Source of the DNA: CAWUKT01 sp963923035
GTDB lineage: Bacteria > Bacteroidota > Bacteroidia > J057 > JADKCL01
Length of the DNA: 64,000 bases
Direction of reading: 5' to 3'
Assembly: GCA_963923035.1 (NCBI GenBank)
Contig: CAWUKT010000007.1
Coordinates: 62,001-126,000 of the forward strand
The translations under genes were made by a program, and so were the position numbers. Under the pieces are notes generated by a model. The model saw only the letters and a list, made by a program, of their open reading frames with translations, was not told the DNA's origin and searched no databases. How positions within the stretch are numbered: position 1 is the first letter of the stretch; each line of letters begins with the position of its first letter. Shown here one piece after another: positions 28,260-36,763 of the stretch.

Positions 28260-31200
28260 TTATTCTTTGATGAACTTGAGCGTTTCTGAGCGCCCGCTGA
28301 CCCGCAATCGAAGCAGGTAAAGGCCAGCGGAGATATTGAGTTCCTTGAAATCCAATTCGAAGTCCTGTCCCCATTCCTCTTGTTCCAGCAAAACATGCCC
28401 GTACATGTCGACGCATTGCACCTTCAACAAGCCTTCCTCCAACAGTTCTACATCCACCCGGAAGGTCCCGTTGTTGGGGTTGGGATACAGGACCGTGGAA
28501 ACAAAATCGTTCAGGACGGGTTCCGGACTCTCGCCCGGCTCCACAATCACCTTCGGAACGACGGTCAGGTCCTTTTGCAGGGTATCGGTACAAATGCCGT
28601 TGGAAACCTCGAGAATGGCAGCGTAGGTGCCAGGAACCAGGTAGACGTGGGTGGGATCTTCAGCAATGGAAAAGGCGCCATCTCCAAATGACCAGTAGCT
28701 GGTGAAGGTATCGGGGTAGGACAGGTTGACGAACTGAAGGGTATCGCCGGCAAACAGGTCAATCGTGCTGACCAGGAACTCCGCGTGGATTTCACTGCCC
28801 GTTTGCAGGGCCACCACCGTATCGGTGGCGAAGCACCCGACGCTGTCAAGGACCTCGACCACATACGCCCCAAAGGCCGTCACCGACAGGTTCCGACTGG
28901 TATTGGACAGCAGCATCCCGTCCTGGTACCAGGCGTATTGTCCCCCGAGGATCGGGGAGCTGATGGTCACCTCCTGCCCCTGGCACAAGGTGAAATCACT
29001 GCCCAAATCGGTTTGGATCGGCGCACTGACCACAAGGTCAACCGAGTCGATTCCCACGCAGCCTTCGGGGGTCGTCACCGCCACCGCATAGAGCCCCGAC
29101 GAAGCCGCGACCAGACTTTGGCTGGTATCGCCCACGTTCCAGGCGTAGCTGTTGCCGGGATTCCCGGCATCGAGCAAGAGGTCGGCGCCGCTACACAAAA
29201 TGCTGTCATTGCCCAGGTCGACACTCGGAGTCACTGCAATCGCCACAGCGATGCTGTCTTCCGACTGGCACCCCGTCACGGAATTCGCCAGCAGGACACT
29301 GAAGTCGCCGGATGTTTGAACCACCTGCACCGGCGACGTATTGCCCGTGCTCCACTGGTAGGTCATGTCGGGCTGGGTGAGGTCATAGCGAATGGAATCG
29401 CAGTAGGTCGAATCGGCTCCGAGGTCCACCACCGGATTGGGATGGAAAATGACCTCGATGGAATCCGCGCCCGGACAGCCATTGCTGTCCAGCGTCAGCA
29501 CAGAATAGAGCGCCGATTGGGTGACCTGAATCGCAGCCACCGAGTCGCCCGTATTCCAATCGTAGGCGACCAGAGACTGGCCTGTCCCAAGCGTTTGGAC
29601 CGCGCCTTCGCAGAGGGACAGGTCTGGTCCCAGATCGGGTTGGACGGTCGCAAAGACCGTCGCTTGGATCGTATCGCTGCCGATACAGCCATTTTGGTCG
29701 GTCACGACCACGGAATAGGCGCCACTGGAAGTGGGCTGGATCGTTTGGGTGGTCTCACCGGTACTCCAGGCGTAGGTCGCTCCCGGATAGCCCGCGTCGA
29801 GCGGCGCGACATCGCAGTAGTCGGCATCCGGCCCCAATTGCGGGGTTACCACCGTATTCAGGGTCAGGGACACAGAATCCGCAGCGCTACACCCAGCAGC
29901 ATTCGTCACCGACACCCAATAATCACCCGAGAAAATGGCCGTCAACTGTTGTCCGGAGCTGCCATTGGACCAGAGGTAGGTGCTGCCTGTATTATGAGCG
30001 TCAAAGACATACTGAGAATCGCAGGTCGCAATCGTCCCGCCCAGGTTCAGCAGGGGAATCGAGTCGACGGTCAAGGGGAAATTCAGCGTATCAAAGCACC
30101 CATTGTTCTCCGCCACCAAAACCACCGAAAAAGTACCATCCATTGCATAGACATGGTCTGGAGAGATCTGAGTCGAAGTAGTTTGATCGCCAAAATCCCA
30201 CTGGTAATTCATGCTCCCGGACGGCGTAGAGGAGGTATTCAGGAAGGAAATGGGAGCGTTTTCGCAATTGCCAGTGACGGAAAATGCTGCCGTCGGGGAA
30301 GGCTTTGAAATCACGGCCTGGATCGTAGAATCGATACAGCCGTTCAGGTCGGTCTCGGTGAGGACTATGGATTTGGTCCCCTCCGAGGTGAAGGTGAATT
30401 GGGGGCTGTACAGGCTGGATTGGCCTTCTCCATTGAAATTCCACTGGAAGGACGAGCTGCCCGAGCTGGTATTTTGGAAGCTCATCGCCTGTCCCATACA
30501 GGTGGGATTGGCGGTGAAGGTGGGTTGGGGCAATGCGTTGACAGTGACTGAAATCGTGGTATCGTCGGAGCAACCATCGCCCGAAGTCGCTGTGAGCGTG
30601 ACGGGATAGCTTCCCGCCGCCCCAAAATTGAATTGGGGGTCGGACAGGACTGAGGTTTGGGTCGGGGCAAATTCCCAGACATAGCCCAGGTTTCCGGAGG
30701 ACAGGGTGGTGGTATTGGTGAATTGGTGGGAAAAGCCCTCACAAACGGCGGGGGCCAGGAACGAGGCTTCCGGGTTGGGGAAAATCGTGACCGGTTTCGT
30801 GATGCTCGTTGCGCATCCGTTGGAGGTCGTCGTAAGGGTCACAGCCTGAGTCCCCGGCGCAGCATAGCTGTAATTGGGAGTGGCGGCGGAAGAAGAATCT
30901 CCATTGCCAAAGTCCCATTGGTACAACAATCCCGCGGCCGGGGTCACCGAGCTGTTATTTACAAATGCGAGTAATGAATCTCCACAGTGATCGGCCACCG
31001 AAAAATCGGCGACCGGGTAGGGCAATACAATGGCATTGCCGACATGCGTGTCTGCACAGCCCAGGGCTGAGGTTGCGGTCAAGGTCACGGCATAGGTCCC
31101 GGGATTGGTGTAGACCAGTCCCGGATCGATCCGGGACGTGGTATCCGGACCGGACGTATAGACATCGTTCAGTTCCCAGGCGTAGCTCAGAGTTCCACCC

Positions 31201-32468
31201 GCGAGGGTACTTTGGTTGAGGAACAACGACGAATCGCCGATGCACACCGGGATCACCTGGAAGTCCGCTTGCGGGACCGGCGCCACCACGACCACCACTG
31301 AGTCCAGGTTTTGACAGCCTTTTAGGTCTGTGACCTCGACCTCGTAGGTTCCCGCCGCAGTGACCTGGATGCTATCTTCATTCAGCGTCCCGTCACTCCA
31401 CACCGACGTCATTCCCGTAATCCCCTGCGGAACCAGCCAGGCATTGTTTCCCACCCCACAAATCGGAATGGTATCGACATCAAATTGGATCAGCGGCAAG
31501 CTATCGCAGGTTCCTTCGGCCAGGGTCAGGGCGGAGTTGGTGGTCATGGTAAATGCCAACGCGGCCCCTCCATCCACTTCATCGGCCAGGGTATCCGCCG
31601 TTCCACCGACCAATACCCAATTGACGCCACTGGTGCTGCTTTCAAACAACTGAAGCCGGCTTTCATCGTTCCCCGCCAATTCGGTGCTGTCCCAATAGCG
31701 GCTGGTGGGATGAAAAACGTCTCCATTCAATTGGGGATCGAAAAAATAGAACCGTTCAATGGAGCCATTGGAGACATTGGCTTGGGAAAAATTGCCCCGG
31801 TAAATCGAGACATTGGAGCCCAGGTTGCCGCTCACTTGCAAGCCCAACCCGATCCCGGCGATGTCCGGGTACGCATTCCCCAGCAACAAAGGCCGGTTCA
31901 GGTGAATCCGCCCGTACAATCCGGTAAAAATCCGATCATCGGCATTTTCCCCCACGATATATCCCGTCTGCAACAGGTCCAATGTATCGCTGGCTACATC
32001 CACATTCCCCGCATCCACCCAAAGCCGGCTGTACAGCTCGACCGTGTTCTCTAACCGAAGCGAATCGTAGGCATTGCGAAGGGTCAACTTCCCGAAGCGC
32101 ATCGTCGTCGTGCCCGTGAAGGTCTGGAGCGCAGCGCCATTCAAAATGACTTCCGCCGTGACGGTATCGGGAGTCGAGCCAAAAATGCGGTTGTCACCGA
32201 AGCAGGTCACGCTGTCGCTGATGTACATTTCCCCCAGATTGGAAAGCGGATCCGCATTCCCGGCGAGGGAAATCAGGCTCCCCTGGATATGGATATCCGT
32301 CCCCGGCTCAATGTAGAACCAGTCGCTCTGGTGGCTGACCTCGACCTGGGTCCATCCCTGTCCCCACACCGCGATTCCGAGCCACAAAAGTACCCAGAAC
32401 CGCAAGATTCGCGCCCTTTGGTTCCTTTCGGCTCTGTTTGGTCGTTGCATGTGCTTCATCTTCCTCAT
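28260..32468 (-). CDS. PKD/Ig-repeat surface protein with type A T9SS sorting domain
   Basis: The 1402-residue protein is supported at ATG 32468 by a 4-bp overlap with the upstream gene. After a signal peptide (FWVLLWLGIAVWGQGWTQ) comes a ~280-residue beta region resembling a right-handed helix. Next is a cysteine-bearing Ig-like module, five PKD repeats (YAWELND, YQWDFGNGD and similar), six further Ig-like modules with the pattern LGxDxxxC ... YxWSTG ... SGxYxVxVTD, and a sixth PKD. The sorting domain is VLYPNPNNGTFRVDVE ... ISAGLYLLRLRVSG. It is likely surface-attached. The gap to the next gene is 9 bp. Confidence 0.9.
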   Translation of the reverse strand: MRKMKHMQRPNRAERNQRARILRFWVLLWLGIAVWGQGWTQVEVSHQSDWFYIEPGTDIHIQGSLISLAGNADPLSNLGEMYISDSVTCFGDNRIFGSTPDTVTAEVILNGAALQTFTGTTTMRFGKLTLRNAYDSLRLENTVELYSRLWVDAGNVDVASDTLDLLQTGYIVGENADDRIFTGLYGRIHLNRPLLLGNAYPDIAGIGLGLQVSGNLGSNVSIYRGNFSQANVSNGSIERFYFFDPQLNGDVFHPTSRYWDSTELAGNDESRLQLFESSTSGVNWVLVGGTADTLADEVDGGAALAFTMTTNSALTLAEGTCDSLPLIQFDVDTIPICGVGNNAWLVPQGITGMTSVWSDGTLNEDSIQVTAAGTYEVEVTDLKGCQNLDSVVVVVAPVPQADFQVIPVCIGDSSLFLNQSTLAGGTLSYAWELNDVYTSGPDTTSRIDPGLVYTNPGTYAVTLTATSALGCADTHVGNAIVLPYPVADFSVADHCGDSLLAFVNNSSVTPAAGLLYQWDFGNGDSSSAATPNYSYAAPGTQAVTLTTTSNGCATSITKPVTIFPNPEASFLAPAVCEGFSHQFTNTTTLSSGNLGYVWEFAPTQTSVLSDPQFNFGAAGSYPVTLTATSGDGCSDDTTISVTVNALPQPTFTANPTCMGQAMSFQNTSSGSSSFQWNFNGEGQSSLYSPQFTFTSEGTKSIVLTETDLNGCIDSTIQAVISKPSPTAAFSVTGNCENAPISFLNTSSTPSGSMNYQWDFGDQTTSTQISPDHVYAMDGTFSVVLVAENNGCFDTLNFPLTVDSIPLLNLGGTIATCDSQYVFDAHNTGSTYLWSNGSSGQQLTAIFSGDYWVSVTNAAGCSAADSVSLTLNTVVTPQLGPDADYCDVAPLDAGYPGATYAWSTGETTQTIQPTSSGAYSVVVTDQNGCIGSDTIQATVFATVQPDLGPDLSLCEGAVQTLGTGQSLVAYDWNTGDSVAAIQVTQSALYSVLTLDSNGCPGADSIEVIFHPNPVVDLGADSTYCDSIRYDLTQPDMTYQWSTGNTSPVQVVQTSGDFSVLLANSVTGCQSEDSIAVAIAVTPSVDLGNDSILCSGADLLLDAGNPGNSYAWNVGDTSQSLVAASSGLYAVAVTTPEGCVGIDSVDLVVSAPIQTDLGSDFTLCQGQEVTISSPILGGQYAWYQDGMLLSNTSRNLSVTAFGAYVVEVLDSVGCFATDTVVALQTGSEIHAEFLVSTIDLFAGDTLQFVNLSYPDTFTSYWSFGDGAFSIAEDPTHVYLVPGTYAAILEVSNGICTDTLQKDLTVVPKVIVEPGESPEPVLNDFVSTVLYPNPNNGTFRVDVELLEEGLLKVQCVDMYGHVLLEQEEWGQDFELDFKELNISAGLYLLRLRVSGRSETLKFIKE

Positions 32469-33589
32469 AGTTTGATGATGAAGACCAAAGCGTGGTATTG
32501 GGGCCGGTTCTCGTGGGGATCACCATTGCCCGAAAAGGTGGTGTTCCCGGAAACGTTGTGGGAATGGGTTCCACCGGATTGGGTCTGGTCATTGCCCGAC
32601 GTTTGGAAGCCATCGTCTCCCCCATCGCCATCGCCGTCGTGCTCATAAAACGAGCCGTGCATGCCGTGGGTATGGTTGCCGTTAGTGGTCGTATTCAGGT
32701 TGATGAAGTGGCGGTGCTCGCCCAATTCATTGGGTGCCAGGGCCACTGAATCCTGCCCTCCAAGATCGTGGGCGGCATAGGTACTGGCTCCATTGCTGCC
32801 CACCCCGACCACAAAGCGGCCGCGCAGGTCCGGGGCCAGAATCGTCCCGCTGTTGTCGGAACGCTGGTAGACGTCACCATTGCAAATGCCCCAGCCGACG
32901 GGGACATCCGTCGTATCGCCGTACCACATAAGAATGGTGCCCGGTGTGACAAGGTCGTAGAACTGGCCCGAAGGGCGGTCAAACTCGCGGATCTTCCCGG
33001 TCACGGACAACTGGACCGGATGCGCAGGCGATCCCATCGTGATGTCTCCACCATCTTCGTTGATTTTGAGCGGAGCCGCCGAACCCGTATTCCGGGTCTG
33101 GATTTCCCCGCTGTTCAGGGCCATATTGAGTCCGAGACTCGCCCCGATCAACACGGTCCCATTGCTGGTCAAGCTGACCGGCGCATCCGGCAGGACCTGC
33201 AAGGGCGCCTCCGGTGGCACCGTCAGGTTCGTCACCCCGATGCCGATATGGCCTCCCGCATCGTAGTAGACATCTTCCGAGGCATTGCCGTTGAACTTGT
33301 ATTTCCAGGGGGAAAGGGCATTGTAACCGTCGCTCCGACGGTAATAGATCAGGTCATTGCTGAAATAGACCATGCCGGGGCTCGGATTGGCAGCAAAATT
33401 GTTCGGGTTGGACACGAACGGGAGCACCAAGCCCTTGTTGTTGGCGTTGCTCAGGTCCAAGACGGAGGTACTGTCGGGCGTGGCATTTCCAATCCCCACC
33501 TGCGCGTGCAGCAGACCACCTCCCAGGATGGACAGCAAGGCCACTGCGCTCCACAGGCCCAAAACCCGGAAGCAGTCGGATGTATTCAT
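32465..33589 (-). CDS. Phage tail-collar/tip-like secreted protein 1
   Basis: The 374-residue product from ATG 33589 has a signal peptide (LWSAVALLSILGGGLLHAQ) and an N-terminal domain common in Bacteroidota (VGIGNATPDSTSVLDLSN ... GLVLPFVSN). A beta middle follows, then a tail-collar domain (PGTILMWYGDTTDVPVGWGI, APDLRGRFVVGVG). The C-terminal tip has HRH, HTH and HSH motifs around an Asp/Gly-rich run (HDGDGDGGDDG). The GNHTH and GTHSH motifs recall the metal-binding GxHxH motifs of T4 gp37/gp12 receptor-binding tips. An in-frame ATG at 33637 would shorten the intergenic gap to 12 bp but adds residues before the signal peptide. Its stop overlaps the next start (ATGA). Confidence 0.82.
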   Translation of the reverse strand: MNTSDCFRVLGLWSAVALLSILGGGLLHAQVGIGNATPDSTSVLDLSNANNKGLVLPFVSNPNNFAANPSPGMVYFSNDLIYYRRSDGYNALSPWKYKFNGNASEDVYYDAGGHIGIGVTNLTVPPEAPLQVLPDAPVSLTSNGTVLIGASLGLNMALNSGEIQTRNTGSAAPLKINEDGGDITMGSPAHPVQLSVTGKIREFDRPSGQFYDLVTPGTILMWYGDTTDVPVGWGICNGDVYQRSDNSGTILAPDLRGRFVVGVGSNGASTYAAHDLGGQDSVALAPNELGEHRHFINLNTTTNGNHTHGMHGSFYEHDGDGDGGDDGFQTSGNDQTQSGGTHSHNVSGNTTFSGNGDPHENRPQYHALVFIIKL

Positions 33590-33649
33590 GGCGAATTTCA
33601 GTTTGAGGTCGAGATGTGGTTGTATTCTGATGGTCATTTTCCTTCCTCC

Positions 33650-34762
33650 CTAGAGCTTCATGATGTAGACAAGTGCGTAAAACGAGGGGCGATTCTCGTG
33701 GGGCGTTCCCCCAACAAACTGGGTGAAGCCGGTCAAATTGTGGGAATGGTTGCCGGATGTAGTGGTTTGATCATTTCCACTGGTTTGAAAGCCTTCATCT
33801 CCTCCATCCCCGTCCCCATCGTGTTCGTAAAAGGAGCCGTGCATGCCGTGGGTATGGGAACCACCGGGCTGGGTGGTCAGGCTCAAAGAATGGTCGTGTG
33901 AGGGGTTTTGGTCTTCCGTCAACTCGACCAGGTCGATTCCCGCCGTGTCGTGGGGCGCATAGGAAGAGGTGGCACTGGCTCCGTAGGAAACCACAAACAT
34001 TCCTTGCAGGTCCGGGGTCGAAATATTGCCCGAATTATCGGACTTGGTATAGGTCCCGCCATCACAAAGGGCCCAGCCAATCGGGATATTGCTGGTCGCC
34101 CCAAACCACATCGCAATGGCTCCCGGCGGCATCAATTCGTAGTAGGTATTGGTGGGCTGGTACAAATGCTCGACGCGATCCGTCACGCTGAACTGAACGG
34201 GTCCCGGGACGGATCCCACATCGATGTCCCCTCCTTCTTCGTTGAGGAGCAAGGGGGCTCCACTCCCATTCTGCCGGGCCTGAATCTCCCCCGTATTCAT
34301 CACCAGATTGTTCCCTGAGCTCTCCCCCATGGCCAGGGAGCCGTGGGAAGTCAGGCTCACCGGGACATTGGTCGCGATTTGAAGGGGAGCGTCGGGCGTC
34401 AGGGTAAGGTTGGCGACGCCCACGCCGATCCGTCCGCCGGTATGGTAATAGACATCTTCCGTGGTATTCCCGGCAAACTTGTACTTCCAGGGCGTCAGGG
34501 CATTGTAGCCCAGGCTTTTCAGGTAGTACAGGTGGTTGCCAGAGAAATAGGTCATGCCGATGGTCATGGCATTGGAGAAGCTGGCGCTGTTGGTGGCGGG
34601 CGGAAGGACTACGCCCCGCTGGTTCGGATTGGTCAGGTCCAATACCGAATTGGTATCGGGCGTGGACTGGCCGATGGAGACCTGCGCCCGGACCTCGCCC
34701 ACTCCAAGGAGCAGGCTCAAAGCCAGCAGAAGGCTTCCGAATGGTTGTTGGTACCGCTTCAT
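33650..34762 (-). CDS. Phage tail-collar/tip-like secreted protein 2 (paralogue)
   Basis: The 370-residue tandem paralogue of the downstream gene has a signal peptide (SLLLALSLLLGVGEVRAQ). It shares the N-terminal domain (VSIGQSTPDTNSVLDLTN), the collar (PGAIAMWFGATSNIPIGWAL, TPDLQGMFVVSYG) and the tip (HDH, HTHGMHGSFYEHDGDGDG, HSH). The tip is almost identical between the copies, while the middle has diverged. Probably trimeric, by analogy with phage fibre tips. Its start overlaps the FN3 gene's stop by 4 bp. Confidence 0.82.
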   Translation of the reverse strand: MKRYQQPFGSLLLALSLLLGVGEVRAQVSIGQSTPDTNSVLDLTNPNQRGVVLPPATNSASFSNAMTIGMTYFSGNHLYYLKSLGYNALTPWKYKFAGNTTEDVYYHTGGRIGVGVANLTLTPDAPLQIATNVPVSLTSHGSLAMGESSGNNLVMNTGEIQARQNGSGAPLLLNEEGGDIDVGSVPGPVQFSVTDRVEHLYQPTNTYYELMPPGAIAMWFGATSNIPIGWALCDGGTYTKSDNSGNISTPDLQGMFVVSYGASATSSYAPHDTAGIDLVELTEDQNPSHDHSLSLTTQPGGSHTHGMHGSFYEHDGDGDGGDEGFQTSGNDQTTTSGNHSHNLTGFTQFVGGTPHENRPSFYALVYIMKL

Positions 34763-36762
34763 TCTTGTTCCACTTCGATGGTGACAGAATCTGAATACAT
34801 GATATTTCCACGCTCGCCGTAGGCCCGGATGTGGTATTCGTACTTCCCGGGCCGGGAGAGCTTTTCTTTGAATTGGGTCTGAAGGCTGACTTTCCCCCGC
34901 TGGAGCGGTTTGGCCCCGTCCAGGGAGCGGAACACGGCGTAGCCGACGATGGGTTCGTTCTGCAATTGGTCCCCATTCCAGGCGAGGTTAATTTCGGAGC
35001 GGGTCGGCACGAATTTCTGCCGGGCAATCTCGATTTCGCCTTCCAGCGGCAGGAACGGGAGCTTTCCCTTGGCGGTATTGGAGGCGGGGGAAATGAGATC
35101 GGAAAAATCAATGGCTTCGACGTAGTACTCATAGGCCACGCCCCGCTCGACGTTCTTGTCTGTATAGGCAGCGATGTCCTTGGGAATCATCGCCATGTTG
35201 AGACGCTTGAAATCGACCGTATCGCCTTCCACCCGCTTGTAAAGGTGATAGCCCTTCAGATCGGGTTCTACATTTTCCACCCACTCCACCCGCAACGCCA
35301 TTCCTTCCTCAGCTATGCTTCGGACCATCGGCGCCACGGGCGGCGTCACATCCGGCAATTTCCCGACGACTGCTTTCGAGTTCTCACTGTAATTCAGGAG
35401 GGTATCGACGGACCGAACGATGTAGACGAAGGGCGCGCTGACATTCGGGGAAATGGGTTCAGCGAAATAATTGGAGTCGAGGACCTCGGAGGCCGGCATG
35501 AAGATATTGTCGGAATTGTCTTCATCGGCGACCGAACGCATCACGACGTAGCCCCGCAGGTCTTGGGCCCGAACCGGTTCCCAACGGATGACGAAGAGGC
35601 CTGTATCCGGGAAAATGGAGACGTGTTGGGGAATGGGTGGTGGGATAATGTCAACGATTTCGCCGGTCTCGGGAAAGGATTTCGAAATATTCCCCGCTTC
35701 GTCCTTCGCGACCAATTGGTAGGTATAGGCGCCGGGTTCCTTGACCTTATCAACAAACAAGGTATCCTCCGGCTTCAAAGGCGACCGGTTGATTTGGGCA
35801 AAGGCCGTGTCGACATCTTCGTGGAGCCGGAACAGGTCATACCCCGCCAAATCGGCCTCGGGGGAAGGTTGCCAGGTAATCCGGTTCGTTGCCTCGCCAC
35901 TATTTGCCTTCACCAACACTTCCGGAGCCGTCGGTGGATCAAAATCCTGGACTTCCAGCTTCAATTCTTCCGAGCGCAAGGATTTTCCCCCGAAATAATC
36001 CAATGCCTCAACCTGGATATAGTAAGCGGTGTCTTTGCGGGTTTGCAGGTCGATGAAATTGTCCTCCTGGTCCCCAATCGTTTCCGAACCAATCTCCCGG
36101 GTATGGAGGACCGGCTCGGTTTGCCCTTCTTTCCGAACGTAGAAATTGTAGGACGAGTAGTGCTGGGGATCGTTGTCCCACCAAATGAAACTCCGGCGTT
36201 TTTTGCGTTCGAAGGTGATATTGGCCGGGGCGGGCAGGGGTTCATACTTGGCGCATTTGATTTCCTCCGTTTCCCCCAACAGAATGGTTGCCCCCTTCAG
36301 AATCGCCTCCACTTTGTACTGGTATTTCTTCCCCAGCTCCGCCGTTTCGTCGTTGTAGGCAATCCGAAGCGCCAACGCCAACTGGTAATCCTTCAGAGAT
36401 TGCATCAGGGTCAAAATCCCACCGAATCCCTCCACAAACTCCTGGTGGTCGGTTTCGAGGAACATTTCGATGATCCCGACATCGTTGGAGGTGAGTTCCA
36501 GATCGGTCGGGACCGACGTCGGGGGCAGAATGGGATTCGGGGTAATGAGTTCCCAATTTTTGCGGCCCTGGCGGCGGTAGATGTTGATGCCCTCCTGGTA
36601 AGAGATTTCCGGCCCCGCCCAACGGACGGAGATGCCCGGCCCGCCGGGATTGTTCAGGACGTAAACCTTGCCTTCCTGGCCCCACGCCAATTGCGTCGCG
36701 CAGAAAAGCAGCCCGGCGAGGAGCCCCATGATTCGGCGGTATGTAGGGATGCGTTGATCCAT
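34759..36762 (-). CDS. Secreted fibronectin type III repeat protein
   Basis: The 667-residue product from ATG 36762 has a signal peptide (IMGLLAGLLFCATQLAWGQ). It contains a string of FN3 modules with typical cores (ISVRWAGPEISYQEGINIYR; TNRITWQPSPEADLAGYDLF; ALRVEWVENVEPDLKGYHLY; EINLAWNGDQLQNEPIVGYA). No sorting domain is visible, so it may stay in the periplasm or attach to a partner. The start sits 1 bp after the giant gene's stop, in the same TAAGATGGA context as the giant gene's own start. In recalled Bacteroidota genomes FN3 proteins of this kind accompany TANFOR proteins; I could not check this. Confidence 0.8.
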   Translation of the reverse strand: MDQRIPTYRRIMGLLAGLLFCATQLAWGQEGKVYVLNNPGGPGISVRWAGPEISYQEGINIYRRQGRKNWELITPNPILPPTSVPTDLELTSNDVGIIEMFLETDHQEFVEGFGGILTLMQSLKDYQLALALRIAYNDETAELGKKYQYKVEAILKGATILLGETEEIKCAKYEPLPAPANITFERKKRRSFIWWDNDPQHYSSYNFYVRKEGQTEPVLHTREIGSETIGDQEDNFIDLQTRKDTAYYIQVEALDYFGGKSLRSEELKLEVQDFDPPTAPEVLVKANSGEATNRITWQPSPEADLAGYDLFRLHEDVDTAFAQINRSPLKPEDTLFVDKVKEPGAYTYQLVAKDEAGNISKSFPETGEIVDIIPPPIPQHVSIFPDTGLFVIRWEPVRAQDLRGYVVMRSVADEDNSDNIFMPASEVLDSNYFAEPISPNVSAPFVYIVRSVDTLLNYSENSKAVVGKLPDVTPPVAPMVRSIAEEGMALRVEWVENVEPDLKGYHLYKRVEGDTVDFKRLNMAMIPKDIAAYTDKNVERGVAYEYYVEAIDFSDLISPASNTAKGKLPFLPLEGEIEIARQKFVPTRSEINLAWNGDQLQNEPIVGYAVFRSLDGAKPLQRGKVSLQTQFKEKLSRPGKYEYHIRAYGERGNIMYSDSVTIEVEQE

Positions 36763-36763
36763 C

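Noticed and set aside
32465..34762. Prophage, because of tail-collar proteins
   Set aside because: No other phage genes (capsid, terminase, integrase, lysis) are present; the collars have signal peptides and sit inside a host-type operon.
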